Assembly (NCBI GenBank): GCA_031976175.1
Contig: DALYLR010000012.1
Span: 23,676-87,675 of the forward strand
Length of the DNA stretch: 64,000 bases
Source of the DNA: DMER01 sp003451645
Lineage (GTDB): Bacteria > Pseudomonadota > Alphaproteobacteria > Micropepsales > Micropepsaceae
Direction of reading: 5' to 3'
Below the pieces are notes generated by a model that saw only the letters and a list, made by a program, of their open reading frames with translations, was not told the DNA's origin and searched no databases. Shown in pieces: positions 1 to 8,362 of the stretch. The position numbers and the translations under genes are program-made. Position 1 is the first letter of the stretch; each line of letters opens with the position of its first letter.

Positions 1-161
1 AACTTGTGGCCTCAGCAGGCTCCAATCAGGGCCGGGTCGAGGGCCTGTTCGTGCCGGAGAAGAAAAAGGAAAAGCCTGTGGCGGCTCCTAAACCTGCGGC
101 GCCTTCGCAACCGGCGGCGCCGCCCGTTCCTGCCGCGCCGCCCGTTGCCAACCAGCCCTAA
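1..161 (+). CDS. lptA: LptA (OstA-like) periplasmic LPS transport protein, C-terminal end only
   Basis: The window opens inside a reading frame whose first full codon is at base 3 and which stops with TAA at 159-161. The visible 52 residues contain a GRVEGLFVPEKKK stretch followed by a Pro/Ala-rich tail. The G-R-V-x-G-x-F-x-P ending is what I expect at the end of alphaproteobacterial LptA, the periplasmic bridge that carries lipopolysaccharide from the inner to the outer membrane. Its position just ahead of lptB, 68 bases away, is the usual arrangement and is the main support. The N-terminal beta-jellyroll lies outside the window, so the call rests on the short C-terminus and the neighbour. 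Confidence 0.6.
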   Translation, partial: LVASAGSNQGRVEGLFVPEKKKEKPVAAPKPAAPSQPAAPPVPAAPPVANQP

Positions 162-229
162 GGCGGCGTTGCGGCCGTTAGCTTTCGTTCACGCTGTTCT
201 GTTCCTTGTGCTGCGAGCTGTCAGGATTC

Positions 230-1048
230 ATGAGCCACCCGCAAAACCCTTTGGATCCCAGCTATACGATTGGTGCAGTACCGGAAGCCGACGCCGGCAA
301 AGGCGGCCCCCGCCTGGTGCAGGGCCAACCCGGCCTCATCGCCCGGCGCATCGGCAAGAGCTACCGGGCCCGGCCCGTCGTGCGTTCCGTGACGATGCAG
401 GTACGGCGCGGCGAGGTTGTCGGCCTTCTGGGCCCTAATGGTGCGGGCAAGACCACCTGCTTTTACATGATAACGGGACTAGTGCCCGTCGATCAGGGCT
501 CTATAGAACTCGATGGTACGGATGTGACCAGCCTGCCCATGTACCGCCGTGCGCGGCTTGGGATTGGTTATTTGCCGCAAGAAGCTTCAATCTTCCGTGG
601 TCTGACGGTCGAGCAGAACCTGATGGCTGTGGCCGAGCTGGTCGAGCGCGACGGCGCCCGCAGGCGGCAGATGGTTGACGATTTGTTAGCCGAGTTTGCA
701 ATTGAGCATATCCGGCGCGCGCCAGCACTGGCCCTTTCCGGCGGTGAACGCCGGCGGGTCGAGATAGCCCGCGCGCTCGCCATTCAGCCATCTTTCATGC
801 TTTTAGACGAACCTTTCGCCGGTATCGATCCGATCGCAATCGGCGAGATCCGGAAGCTGGTGACGCATCTTAAAACCCGCGGCATCGGTGTCTTGATTAC
901 CGATCACAACGTGCGCGAAACGCTCGATATCATAGACCGTGCTTACATCATTCACGACGGCGAAGTGCTCACCCATGGCACGCCAGCCGAAATCGTCGGG
1001 AATATGGATGTGCGCCGGGTCTATCTTGGAGACCGTTTTCACTTGTAG
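230..1048 (+). CDS. lptB: LptB, ATPase of the LPS export ABC transporter
   Basis: This 272-residue cytoplasmic ABC ATPase powers LptFG to pull lipopolysaccharide from the inner membrane into the Lpt bridge. Visible motifs are Walker A GPNGAGKTT at residues 68-76, the ABC signature LSGGERRR near 169, and Walker B ending in Asp193-Glu194 (LLDEPFAGIDP). A switch His sits in the TDHNVRETL segment, a hallmark of the LptB/LivF-like group. I start at ATG 230, where an AGG lies about 6 bases upstream, rather than at a TTG 24 bases earlier. About 35 residues precede the ABC core, longer than E. coli LptB, as in many alphaproteobacteria. lptA is upstream and rpoN follows after 39 bases, the widely conserved order. 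Confidence 0.96.
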   Translation: MSHPQNPLDPSYTIGAVPEADAGKGGPRLVQGQPGLIARRIGKSYRARPVVRSVTMQVRRGEVVGLLGPNGAGKTTCFYMITGLVPVDQGSIELDGTDVTSLPMYRRARLGIGYLPQEASIFRGLTVEQNLMAVAELVERDGARRRQMVDDLLAEFAIEHIRRAPALALSGGERRRVEIARALAIQPSFMLLDEPFAGIDPIAIGEIRKLVTHLKTRGIGVLITDHNVRETLDIIDRAYIIHDGEVLTHGTPAEIVGNMDVRRVYLGDRFHL

Positions 1049-1087
1049 CGAGCGCGCGCCGCGTTGCTGAAGGTTTGAGAGACCCGC

Positions 1088-2680
1088 ATGGCTTTGGCTC
1101 AAAGGATGGACGTCAGGCAGGCGCAAGGCCTCGTCATGACACCGCAATTGCAGCAGGCGATCAAGCTGCTGCAAATGTCGAACCTTGAGTTGTCTGCTTT
1201 TGTCGACTCTGAGTTGGAGCGCAACCCGATCCTCGAGCGCGAAGACGCGGATAACTCTGCCGAAGCGCCCGAGGCACCTGCCCCCGCTGAAATGCCCGAG
1301 ACAGAGCTGCACTTGCGCGAGGATGCGCCAGCTCCAGACGCCCCCGGCGCGCTTGATACGGAAGCGGATAATCTCTATCCAGACGAAGCAACACCGCACC
1401 GGGATGACGGCAGCAATGCCGGCCTTAATGATTGGAGCAGCGTCAAGGGCGGCGGCCGCCTTGACAGCGATGATGCATTCTCGCTTGAGGCGACGCTGTC
1501 CCAAGAATTGTCATTGCGGGACCATCTTCTGGCGCAAGTGCCCAACAATTTTAACGATCCAGTTGACCGCCTGATCGCGGCCTATCTCGTCGACATGATC
1601 GATGAGGCAGGCTATCTGACGGGAAGCGTTGAGGATGCGGCATCGAGCCTTGGCGCACCCGTTTCTCGCATTGAGGCGGTATTGTCGCGCATTCTGCGGC
1701 TCGATCCGACTGGCGCGGGTGCGCGGACCCTGGCGGAATGTTTGCGTGCGCAGCTTGAAGAGAGGGACCGTTTCGACCCTGCCATGGCAGCGGTCATCGC
1801 CAATCTCGATCTTTTGGCCAAGCGCGATCTTGCAGGGCTCATGAGGGCGGCGCAGGTCGATGCGGAGGACCTGAAGGACATCATTGCCGAAATCCGGTCC
1901 CTAACGCCCAAACCTGGATTGAAGTTTGGCTCAGTCGCCGTGACGCCAGTCATCCCGGATATTTTTGTGCGCGATAGCGCGCGCGGCGGTTATCAGGTCG
2001 AGCTCAATGCCGACACGCTGCCGCGAGTGCTTATCAACAGCCGGTATATGGCCTCGGTGAATACCAATGGGGGGACCAAAGAGGTCAAGACCTATTTGAC
2101 TGAGTGCGTGAACTCCGCGACCTGGCTCATAAAAAGTCTCGATCAGCGGGCCAAGACCATCCTTAAAGTCGCCAGCGAGATTGTGCGCCAGCAGGATGCC
2201 TTCTTCGCCTACGGGGTTCAGCATTTGCGGCCGCTTAACTTGCGCATCGTTGCAGACGCGATCGGCATGCATGAATCGACGGTCAGCCGCGTGACCAACA
2301 ACAAATACATGGCGACACCGCGGGGCTTGTTCGAGCTCAAATACTTCTTCACCGCCTCAATCGCCTCTGCTGAGGGCGGCGAGGCGCACTCCGCTGAGGC
2401 TGTCCGGTATCAGATCAAGGACCTGATCGACCGTGAAGCCGCAAACGCGGTCCTTTCCGACGACCGGATCGTTGAGATATTGCGTCAAGCGGGTGTCGAT
2501 ATAGCCCGGCGAACGGTCGCCAAATATCGTGAAGCACTTAGAATTCCGTCTTCCGTTGAACGGCGGCGGCTCAAAGCTGAGGCCGGATGTGCCATTTCTA
2601 CCCCAGTACCCGGAGAGCGGTCCTTCGTCACGCTTGATCAGGCCAGGGCCAACCCGTCCGTCCTGACGGGTACGCATTGA
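1088..2680 (+). CDS. rpoN: RNA polymerase sigma-54 factor RpoN
   Basis: The protein has 530 residues, a normal length for sigma-54. Region I is the Gln/Leu-rich N-terminus (TPQLQQAIKLLQMSNLEL), which contacts enhancer-binding activators. An acidic region II linker rich in Glu, Asp and Pro spans about residues 50-110. The core-binding and helix-turn-helix part follows (IVADAIGMHESTVSRVTNNKY). The diagnostic RpoN box, ARRTVAKYREALRIPSS, lies near the C-terminus and reads the -24 element. It directs transcription of nitrogen, flagellar and other activator-dependent genes. The ATG follows a GAGAGACCC stretch. It sits between lptB and hpf-ptsN, the standard proteobacterial block. The ptsN product is known elsewhere to modulate sigma-54-linked metabolism. 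Confidence 0.98.
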   Translation: MALAQRMDVRQAQGLVMTPQLQQAIKLLQMSNLELSAFVDSELERNPILEREDADNSAEAPEAPAPAEMPETELHLREDAPAPDAPGALDTEADNLYPDEATPHRDDGSNAGLNDWSSVKGGGRLDSDDAFSLEATLSQELSLRDHLLAQVPNNFNDPVDRLIAAYLVDMIDEAGYLTGSVEDAASSLGAPVSRIEAVLSRILRLDPTGAGARTLAECLRAQLEERDRFDPAMAAVIANLDLLAKRDLAGLMRAAQVDAEDLKDIIAEIRSLTPKPGLKFGSVAVTPVIPDIFVRDSARGGYQVELNADTLPRVLINSRYMASVNTNGGTKEVKTYLTECVNSATWLIKSLDQRAKTILKVASEIVRQQDAFFAYGVQHLRPLNLRIVADAIGMHESTVSRVTNNKYMATPRGLFELKYFFTASIASAEGGEAHSAEAVRYQIKDLIDREAANAVLSDDRIVEILRQAGVDIARRTVAKYREALRIPSSVERRRLKAEAGCAISTPVPGERSFVTLDQARANPSVLTGTH

Positions 2681-2784
2681 CCTGCGCTGCGGTCAAGATC
2701 ATCTCTAGGGCTCAGGTGGTATCAAACCGCCCTGTTCTCCCTTTTTGGACCGCAGTCTCAAATCGCGGAATTAGGAGACGTCAA

Positions 2785-3387
2785 ATGGACCCACTTCAGC
2801 TCACAATAGCAGGCCGTCAGATCGATATTGGCGACGCTCTCCGTAGCCATGCCAGGGCGCGTCTAACCACCCTGGCCACGCGCTACCTGGATGCGGGCGT
2901 TGACGGCTCCGTCAACTTTATTCGGGATGGCTCAGGTTACCGGACAGACTGCACACTGCATTTGCGTTCTGGGCTTTATCTGCACACCCACGGACGGTCG
3001 CCCGACATCTATGCCTCGTTCGACCAAGCTGCGGAGCGGCTCGAGAAGCGCTTGTCCCGCTATAAGGGCAGAATTCGCGATCACCATGGCGGCGCGCGGG
3101 AGGCCCTGCCGATGGTTCCGGCGCGCGATGTAGTGTTTCAGGCGCCCGACCCGGATGCGATTGTGGCTGATGCTAATGAGCCGGTGGTGGTGTCCGAGGC
3201 CACGACCCAGTTGCGGTCGTTAACAGTAAGCGAAGCTGTGATGCAGCTTGATCTTGCGGATGGGCCCGTTGTTGTGTTCAAAAATGCTGCGCACGGGCAT
3301 ATCAACGTGGTGTACCGGCGGGCGGATGGCCATATCGGTTGGATCGACCCGACCTTGGTGACACCGAGCCCCGCCAAGGCTACATAA
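2785..3387 (+). CDS. hpf: Ribosome hibernation-promoting factor, long form
   Basis: The 200-residue protein matches the long HPF type. An N-terminal ribosome-binding domain (about 1-105, with QIDIGDALRSHARARL at the start) is followed by a linker and a C-terminal dimerisation domain (about 140-195: SVSEAVMQLDLADGPVVVFKN-like core, then INVVYRRADGHIGWIDP). Long HPF dimerises 70S ribosomes into inactive 100S particles under starvation. An in-frame frame extends upstream to 2677, but ATG 2785 has a clear AGGAG 8 bases upstream and begins exactly at the family N-terminus, so I use it. The 104-base spacer after rpoN could hold a separate promoter. ptsN follows after 36 bases. Confidence 0.95.
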   Translation: MDPLQLTIAGRQIDIGDALRSHARARLTTLATRYLDAGVDGSVNFIRDGSGYRTDCTLHLRSGLYLHTHGRSPDIYASFDQAAERLEKRLSRYKGRIRDHHGGAREALPMVPARDVVFQAPDPDAIVADANEPVVVSEATTQLRSLTVSEAVMQLDLADGPVVVFKNAAHGHINVVYRRADGHIGWIDPTLVTPSPAKAT

Positions 3388-3423
3388 AGCGTTAGTTTCA
3401 TTCGGCGTGTTGAGCAGGTCGTT

Positions 3424-3891
3424 ATGGATATTCTAGATTTCTTGGTTCCCCAGGCTGTGTTTACGAAAGTAAAAGGCGGGGCCAAGCGAACGCTTCTTGA
3501 AGCCTTGTGCCAGAAGGCCGCACCCTTTGCGCGGCTGCCAGAAGCGGGCCTTTTCGAGGCTGTTTGGGAACGCGAAATGCTCAACTCCATGGGGGTGGGC
3601 CAGGGTATCGCCATCCCGCATGGGCGCATCAAACACCTGGACAGAATGGTCGGCCTATTCGCGCGCCTTGAAAGCCCCGTTGATTATGAGGCGATCGACG
3701 GGCTACCGGTGGATTTGGTGTTCTTGCTGTTGTCACCGGAAGCCGCGGGGGCCGATCACCTCAAAGCATTGGCCAAGATTTCCAGGCTGCTTCGCAATCA
3801 GAAGGTCTGTGAGAAGTTGCGCGCATCTTCCGATAGCGCGGCGCTGTATTCAATCCTGACCGAACCTGCGGCCAACGCGCAGGCGGCGTAG
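3424..3891 (+). CDS. ptsN: PTS IIA-like nitrogen regulatory protein PtsN (EIIA-Ntr)
   Basis: At 155 residues this is a complete single-domain EIIA of the fructose/mannitol fold. The phosphorylated histidine is His66 in GIAIPHGR, with the conserved MGVGQG just before it. It acts as a phosphorylation-state switch in the nitrogen PTS (EI-Ntr, NPr/HPr, EIIA-Ntr) and does not carry sugars. In other bacteria it controls potassium transport, the stringent response and sigma-54 functions. It follows hpf in the rpoN operon. A second EIIA of the mannose type, with HPr and HPr kinase, lies at 57391-58635, so most of the regulatory PTS is visible here. EI-Ntr (PtsP) is not in the window. Confidence 0.97.
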   Translation: MDILDFLVPQAVFTKVKGGAKRTLLEALCQKAAPFARLPEAGLFEAVWEREMLNSMGVGQGIAIPHGRIKHLDRMVGLFARLESPVDYEAIDGLPVDLVFLLLSPEAAGADHLKALAKISRLLRNQKVCEKLRASSDSAALYSILTEPAANAQAA

Positions 3892-3902
3892 ACGCGCGCG
3901 CC

Positions 3903-4187
3903 TCAGTGGACGCTCACAGGTTCCATGTCTTGACGCCGCGCGCCAGTGAAGGCGAGGTCGCGGTTGTCCACGATAGCGAGCGGCGTGCCGTCAGCCGCGT
4001 GCACCGCGTACAGTGTTGTTTCGGCATCGATATTCGCGCTATCGGGCAACAGCCCTTCTGCTTTCAGCTTACTGGCGAGGACGCTGCGCACATACACTGT
4101 CTTGTCGGCGCCAAGCTGCGCCAAGGCTTCTGCGGTAAACTCCGACGCAGCGCGCGTGCGGCTCGCTGATTTGGTATTTCTGTCCAT
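3903..4187 (-). CDS. DUF1150 family protein
   Basis: This 94-residue soluble protein has the features of DUF1150, a small alphaproteobacterial family of unknown function. A central segment reads ALAQLGADKTVYVRSVLASKL, then LYAVHAADGTPLAIVDNRDLA, and the protein ends in PVSVH. The ATG at 4187 is preceded on the minus strand by an AGGAGTC-type ribosome site. In many relatives the gene sits beside a small heat-shock gene; here the neighbours are ptsN (convergent, 11 bases away) and pabBC (divergent). No membrane segment or signal peptide is visible. Its function is unknown. Confidence 0.85.
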   Translation of the reverse strand: MDRNTKSASRTRAASEFTAEALAQLGADKTVYVRSVLASKLKAEGLLPDSANIDAETTLYAVHAADGTPLAIVDNRDLAFTGARRQDMEPVSVH

Positions 4188-4359
4188 GGTTGACTCCTTA
4201 TGTGTCCAACCTCACCGTCAGGATCCCGGGATTGGCAATCCTGCCCCGTGCTTGTCTCAAAAGATAGGGTCCAAGGCCGCCTGGTTAAAGTGGCCCCCTT
4301 GTCACGCTGCCGTGTTCCCTAAAAGGTGACAGTCGATCGACCGCCGCTCAAGAAATCGG

Positions 4360-6144
4360 ATGATTCCTATTCAACCTGTGTCTCTGTTCTTTGACAACGC
4401 ACTCTACCGTGATGGCGTGGCACTTCTATTTGAGGGGCCCATTGAGGAGGTCGTTGCTTGGGAAGCGTCCGAAGTCAGGCCCGCGTTACTTGCCGCAGAT
4501 CGGTTCATCGGGACTGGGCGCTTCGTCGCGGGGTATCTGAGTTATGAGGCGGGATACGCGCTTGAGCCGAAGCTCGCGCCATTAACGAGAGCATCCCTCT
4601 GGCCGCTTTTGCGGCTCTTTGTCTTTCCGCGCCCCCGGGTCTTAGCGCCAGCTGAGCGTGACACTTATCTGCAGAGGCAGAGTGGGCAAGCCGAGATTTC
4701 CATCGAGACTGGAGCCCTGCACGAGACGTGGCATGCGGATGCCTTTGATCGTGTGCGCCGGGCGATTCGTGATGGCGAGGTCTACCAGCTCAATTTGACT
4801 TTCCCCTTATCGGTTCGCGCAAGCGGGCACCCCGCCCGTCTCTACCCGCTGTACCGCACCCAGGCCCGTGCTGGAGCTAGCGCACTTTTGTCCATGGGTG
4901 AGGAAACTATCTTGTCCTTCAGCCCTGAGACCTTTTTTACCCGGCAGCGCGCGGTGATCCGCACACGGCCCATGAAAGGGACCGCGCCGCGCGGCCTCAC
5001 CTTCGCGCAAGATCGTGCGCAACGACGGCGCCTGCGCGCAGACCCGAAAGAGCGCGCCGAAAATCTGATGATCGTCGATCTGTTGCGCAATGACATTTCG
5101 CGGCTTGGCCGGCCAGGCCGCACCGAGGTCACCGACCTTTTCACCGTTGAGACCTTTCCGCGCTTGCACACCATGACATCGGGCGTGCAAGGAGAGCTTG
5201 ATCCTGACACACCTTTGTCGGCGATCCTGACGGCGCTGTTCCCATGTGGCTCGGTTACAGGTGCGCCAAAGGTCCGGGCGATGGAGTTGATCCACGCAAT
5301 CGAGCCCGTTGCCCGAGGACCCTATTGCGGGGCCATCGGTTTTGCGGGACCCGGCATTGCAGCCTTCAATGTCGCGATCAGGACCCTGCAGTTCCGCGGG
5401 CAGACCGGCGTCATGGGTGTGGGCTCGGGGATCGTTGCGGACTCAAGGGCACGGGAGGAATTTCAGGAGTGCCTCCTGAAGGCACGGTTCCTAACCGCAC
5501 CGGTCCGGCCTCTCACCCTCCTCGACACGGCGCTGTGGACGCGATCGGGCGGTCTCAGCCTGAGCGAGGCGCATGTCCAGCGGCTAGAAGAAAGTGCGGC
5601 CTATTTTGGCATGTCTTTTGAGCCGCTGGCTTATCACGCTGTAATGGAGGCTGCGGCAAAAGCGGCGGCGTCAGATGCCCAGCGGCTGCGCTTCCTTTTG
5701 GAAGCCGATGGCCGCCATTGGGCAGAGGCTGCTCCCGTCTCCGTGACCCCGGATGTCTGGCGGTATATTGTTTCCGATCAACATATCGACGCCGCCCAAG
5801 TTCACTTTCACCACAAGACCACGCAACGCGACATCTATGACCGAGCGCTTGCCGATGCGACGAGCGCATGGGGCGCTGATGAGGTCGTGTTTTTCAACAG
5901 GCAAGGCGAGCTTGCCGAGGGCGCGCGTAGTACGATTTTTCTTGAACTCAATGGGGAAGCCGTCACGCCGCCTCCAAGCTCCGGCGCGCTTGACGGTGCC
6001 TTGCGGCGCGCTTTCCTAGATGCCTTGCCCACAGGCGCGGTTGTTGAGCGGCCAATTTCCCGTACCGATTTCGATGACGCCGATGCGGTCTGGTTCGCGA
6101 ATGCTTTGCGCGGCTTCGTGAAAGGCAGCCCCATCGAACAATAA
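4360..6144 (+). CDS. pabB: Fused aminodeoxychorismate synthase component I / 4-amino-4-deoxychorismate lyase
   Basis: The 594-residue protein carries two steps of p-aminobenzoate synthesis for folate. Residues about 1-375 are a chorismate-binding PabB domain, shown by the motifs RPMKGTAPRG, ERAENLMIVDLLRNDISR, CGSVTGAPKVRAMELI and GVGSGIVADSRAREEF. The C-terminal part, about 385-594, is a class IV aminotransferase-fold PabC domain. Lys486 in HHKTTQRD is the expected PLP lysine. The glutamine amidotransferase PabA is not adjacent. The gene stands alone and is closed by a strong hairpin terminator that overlaps its stop codon. ATG 4360 has no strong ribosome site. The fusion is known in alphaproteobacteria and some Gram-positives. 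Confidence 0.94.
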   Translation: MIPIQPVSLFFDNALYRDGVALLFEGPIEEVVAWEASEVRPALLAADRFIGTGRFVAGYLSYEAGYALEPKLAPLTRASLWPLLRLFVFPRPRVLAPAERDTYLQRQSGQAEISIETGALHETWHADAFDRVRRAIRDGEVYQLNLTFPLSVRASGHPARLYPLYRTQARAGASALLSMGEETILSFSPETFFTRQRAVIRTRPMKGTAPRGLTFAQDRAQRRRLRADPKERAENLMIVDLLRNDISRLGRPGRTEVTDLFTVETFPRLHTMTSGVQGELDPDTPLSAILTALFPCGSVTGAPKVRAMELIHAIEPVARGPYCGAIGFAGPGIAAFNVAIRTLQFRGQTGVMGVGSGIVADSRAREEFQECLLKARFLTAPVRPLTLLDTALWTRSGGLSLSEAHVQRLEESAAYFGMSFEPLAYHAVMEAAAKAAASDAQRLRFLLEADGRHWAEAAPVSVTPDVWRYIVSDQHIDAAQVHFHHKTTQRDIYDRALADATSAWGADEVVFFNRQGELAEGARSTIFLELNGEAVTPPPSSGALDGALRRAFLDALPTGAVVERPISRTDFDDADAVWFANALRGFVKGSPIEQ

Positions 6145-6168
6145 AGGGGCCTGTTGGGCCCCTTTTGT
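6143..6168 (+). terminator. Rho-independent terminator after pabBC
   Basis: AAAGGGGCC (6143-6151) pairs perfectly with GGCCCCTTT (6157-6165) around the 5-base loop TGTTG, and T residues follow. The left arm begins inside the TAA stop codon, so transcription should end directly after pabBC. The hairpin also lies just downstream of the convergent gene that ends at 6193 and could serve both. Confidence 0.85.
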
Positions 6169-6192
6169 GCACTTGCGCTGTCGAACCAGTGC

Positions 6193-7882
6193 TTATTCAG
6201 CAGCCTGACGAATGTTCCGGCCGCTCCGGCGGGATGGGCGGCCGCGGAATAGGCGCGCCATCATGCTGTGATGTTTGTCGTCGTGGTGATCATCGTGATG
6301 ATCGTCATGATGGTCATCATCGTGCTCGCCCTTCTTTTTCTTCGGGTCGGCAGCGGCGGCCGCGCTCACGCGATNNNNNNNNNNNNNNNNNNNNNNNNNN
6401 NNNNNNNNNNNNNNNNNNNNNNNNNNNNNNNNNNNNNNNNNNNNNNNNNNNNNNNNNNNNNNNNNNNNNNNNNNCGTGGTGATCGTCATGATGGTCATCG
6501 TCGTGGTCGTGCTCGCCCTTCTTTTTCTTCGGGTCGGCAGCGGCGGCCGCGCTCACGCGATGATGGTGGTCATCATGATGGTCGTCGTGGTGATCGTCAT
6601 GATGGTCATCGTCGTGGTCGTGCTCGCCCTTCTTTTTCTTTGGGTCAGCAGCGGCCGTGTTCACATGGTGATGGTGATCGTCGTGGCCTTGACCCTTCTT
6701 CTTCTTGCCATGGCCATCGTGATGGTCGTCGTGATCGTCATCATGGTCATGGTCGTGATCATGGCCGCTCGCCATCGCCTGAGTGTGACGGCGATCGTCA
6801 TAGACTTCAGGTGTCGCTTCAAGGATCCGCTTCAAATCCATGGTCAAGCGTTTTGCACGCGCGATCAGCTGATCGTAGGAGCACGCGATGATGCGGATGT
6901 TCTGAGACCAGCCTTCGACGCGCGGCGCGCCGAAGTCCTCGTCCACCTCACCGCCAATCACAAAGATATCGACCGGCATGCCGTCCGTAATCATGCCGCC
7001 ACGGATCAGCTCCCGGGCATAGTCCCACGCCTTAGTCTTATCGGAGTCGTTGATCCGGCTGGCGGGATTTTTAAGGTCGACCAACATCAAGCCGGTCCGG
7101 TGAATGTCGCGCCATTGATGGCCAGCCTGCAGACTGGCGCTCAACGCGGTCACCGCTACGATGTCCGGTTGCTTCATGCTGTCTGACGCTGCATGCGCCG
7201 CGCCTGCTTCAGAAACGATCGTACCCACTGTACGATTGACCCAAACCTTGCCCTCAACCGCCACGAAGTCGGGTTCAAAGACCCACAGGTTGCTCGCGAG
7301 CAAGGGCCGAATGTCTTCGACAAGGGCCGCACGGTCGCCCCAGATGGCCTCCATCTTGCTGACCGCGTCGACGCGCGCACCGACCACTTCCAGGCTCGTT
7401 GACGCCCAGGCCGGACGCGCTAGCCAAGCCTGATCCAGATGGTTGCGGAAGGTCATAAGATCGCTGAGCTCGTCCGCCGATACGCCCAACGCATGGTTCA
7501 GATCGACATCTTTGACCTCAAGCAGGGGCGCGATCTCGCCAGAGCGCGCAAACACGCCCGCCGCTTCAAGGAAGCGCTTCTTCTGATCGTCCGAGCCTAA
7601 GGCATCAAGGCACAGCTTGTCGTAAAAATACTGCACATTCTGGTTGGCGAGCACGCTGTCGCTCCGCAACTGCTCCGTCTCGCCCTCTTTGCTCTTCAAT
7701 TCCATCCGAAGCCCGCGCGCCTCGTCATTGAGAGCCTTAAAGCGACGGCGCGCCTTGGATTGCTCCAACCATTCCAACACGGCCCCAGCAAAGGCCACTG
7801 AAATTGCGAGAAAAGCGACCACACCGGCCGGTGACAAAATATCAGCCATCACGTCCATCCAATCCCCCGACACACTATGCAA
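6193..7882 (-). CDS. Membrane-anchored PD-(D/E)XK nuclease-like protein with His/Asp/Lys-rich tandem-repeat tail, interrupted by assembly gap
   Basis: I do not know a named homologue. Residues 15-38 form one hydrophobic N-terminal helix, and 39-78 are charged and coiled-coil-like. Residues 180-355 look like a PD-(D/E)XK nuclease core: NLWVFEPDF, then Pro239-Asp240 in QPDIVAV, then Asp269-Leu270-Lys271 in LMLVDLKNP. A helix with WDYAREL comes next, then a VDIFVIGGEV strand and a closing SYDQLIARAKRL helix. This order resembles the Shedu/DUF4263 group. From residue 373 the sequence is almost only His, Asp, Lys and Gly: first an irregular block, then a 37-residue repeat (EHDHDDDHH..., HRVSAAAAADPKKKKG). 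The 100-N gap (6375-6474) lies in the repeats. The same repeat resumes beyond it in another frame and ends in a basic tail at TAA 6193. The apparent frameshift is therefore an artefact of the arbitrary gap length. Single gene between the pabBC terminator and tRNA-Ala. Confidence 0.7.
6270..6735 (-). repeat. In-frame tandem repeat of 111 bp (37 residues) plus degenerate His/Asp codon repeats
   Basis: The marker GCTCGCCCTTCTTTTTCTT (plus strand) starts at 6324, 6511 and 6622. The last two are exactly 111 bases apart, which is 37 codons. Copies at 6511 and beyond the gap are nearly identical; the copy at 6622 has diverged (TTTGGGTCAGCAGCGGCCGTG) and a still more degenerate one lies near 6690. 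Between the markers are short GATGGTCATCGTCGTGG-type units coding His and Asp. The most identical copies lie at the C-terminal end, consistent with recent amplification there. Confidence 0.85.
6375..6474. other. Assembly gap, 100 Ns of unknown true length
   Basis: Exactly 100 Ns, the conventional placeholder for a gap of unknown size. It falls within the 111-bp repeat. The flanking sequence is in phase with the repeat only if the real gap is 24 bases plus a whole number of 111-base units. Confidence 0.97.
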
Positions 7883-8171
7883 TGATCAATCTCAGCCCCA
7901 TTTCGAACACTGTATGCGAATTCGATGCCGGTTGACAGGGGAACGAATCAGCCGGAGGCCGCTCAAGCCATCAAAACTCAAGGATTTGAGGGGATTAAAT
8001 GTGGCGGAAATGCCTCAGAGGCGCCACGACTTGCACTGCATCAAGACCGCTTGACAACACTCTCCGCCGATGGCTGCACGCGCCGTTGGCATCGGCTGGG
8101 CCCCCAAGGAGCCGGCAGCACTGACGCACCACAACTGCAGCCTGTAACATGTTGGCGGCTAGGTTTCAGGC
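7883..8171. other. 289-base intergenic region with no supported gene
   Basis: This stretch separates the His/Asp-repeat gene from tRNA-Ala. It should contain the promoter of the minus-strand gene at its left end. I see no convincing coding frame. An open frame at 7925-8209 runs straight through the tRNA and is not a gene. I recognise no integrase remnant and no clear direct repeat of the tRNA 3' end in this interval. Confidence 0.5.
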
Positions 8172-8247
<76 letters not shown>

Positions 8248-8362
8248 GATGCCAGATCAAGCAGGTGCCTTGGGATGCACCCTGCGTAAACGTGCTGTTT
8301 GTCACGGCCGGTCAAGCCCCGTCAAGCGCAAAGCTGCGCCGTGGCGGCCTGCCGGTTGCCCG

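Noticed and set aside
6317..6498. Real frameshift in the His/Asp-repeat gene
   Set aside because: The frame change coincides exactly with the 100-N placeholder and repeat phase predicts a 24 + 111n gap, which restores the frame.
6270..6735. CRISPR array
   Set aside because: The repeats are in frame, adjacent without unique spacers, and encode a His/Asp/Lys repeat; no cas genes are near.
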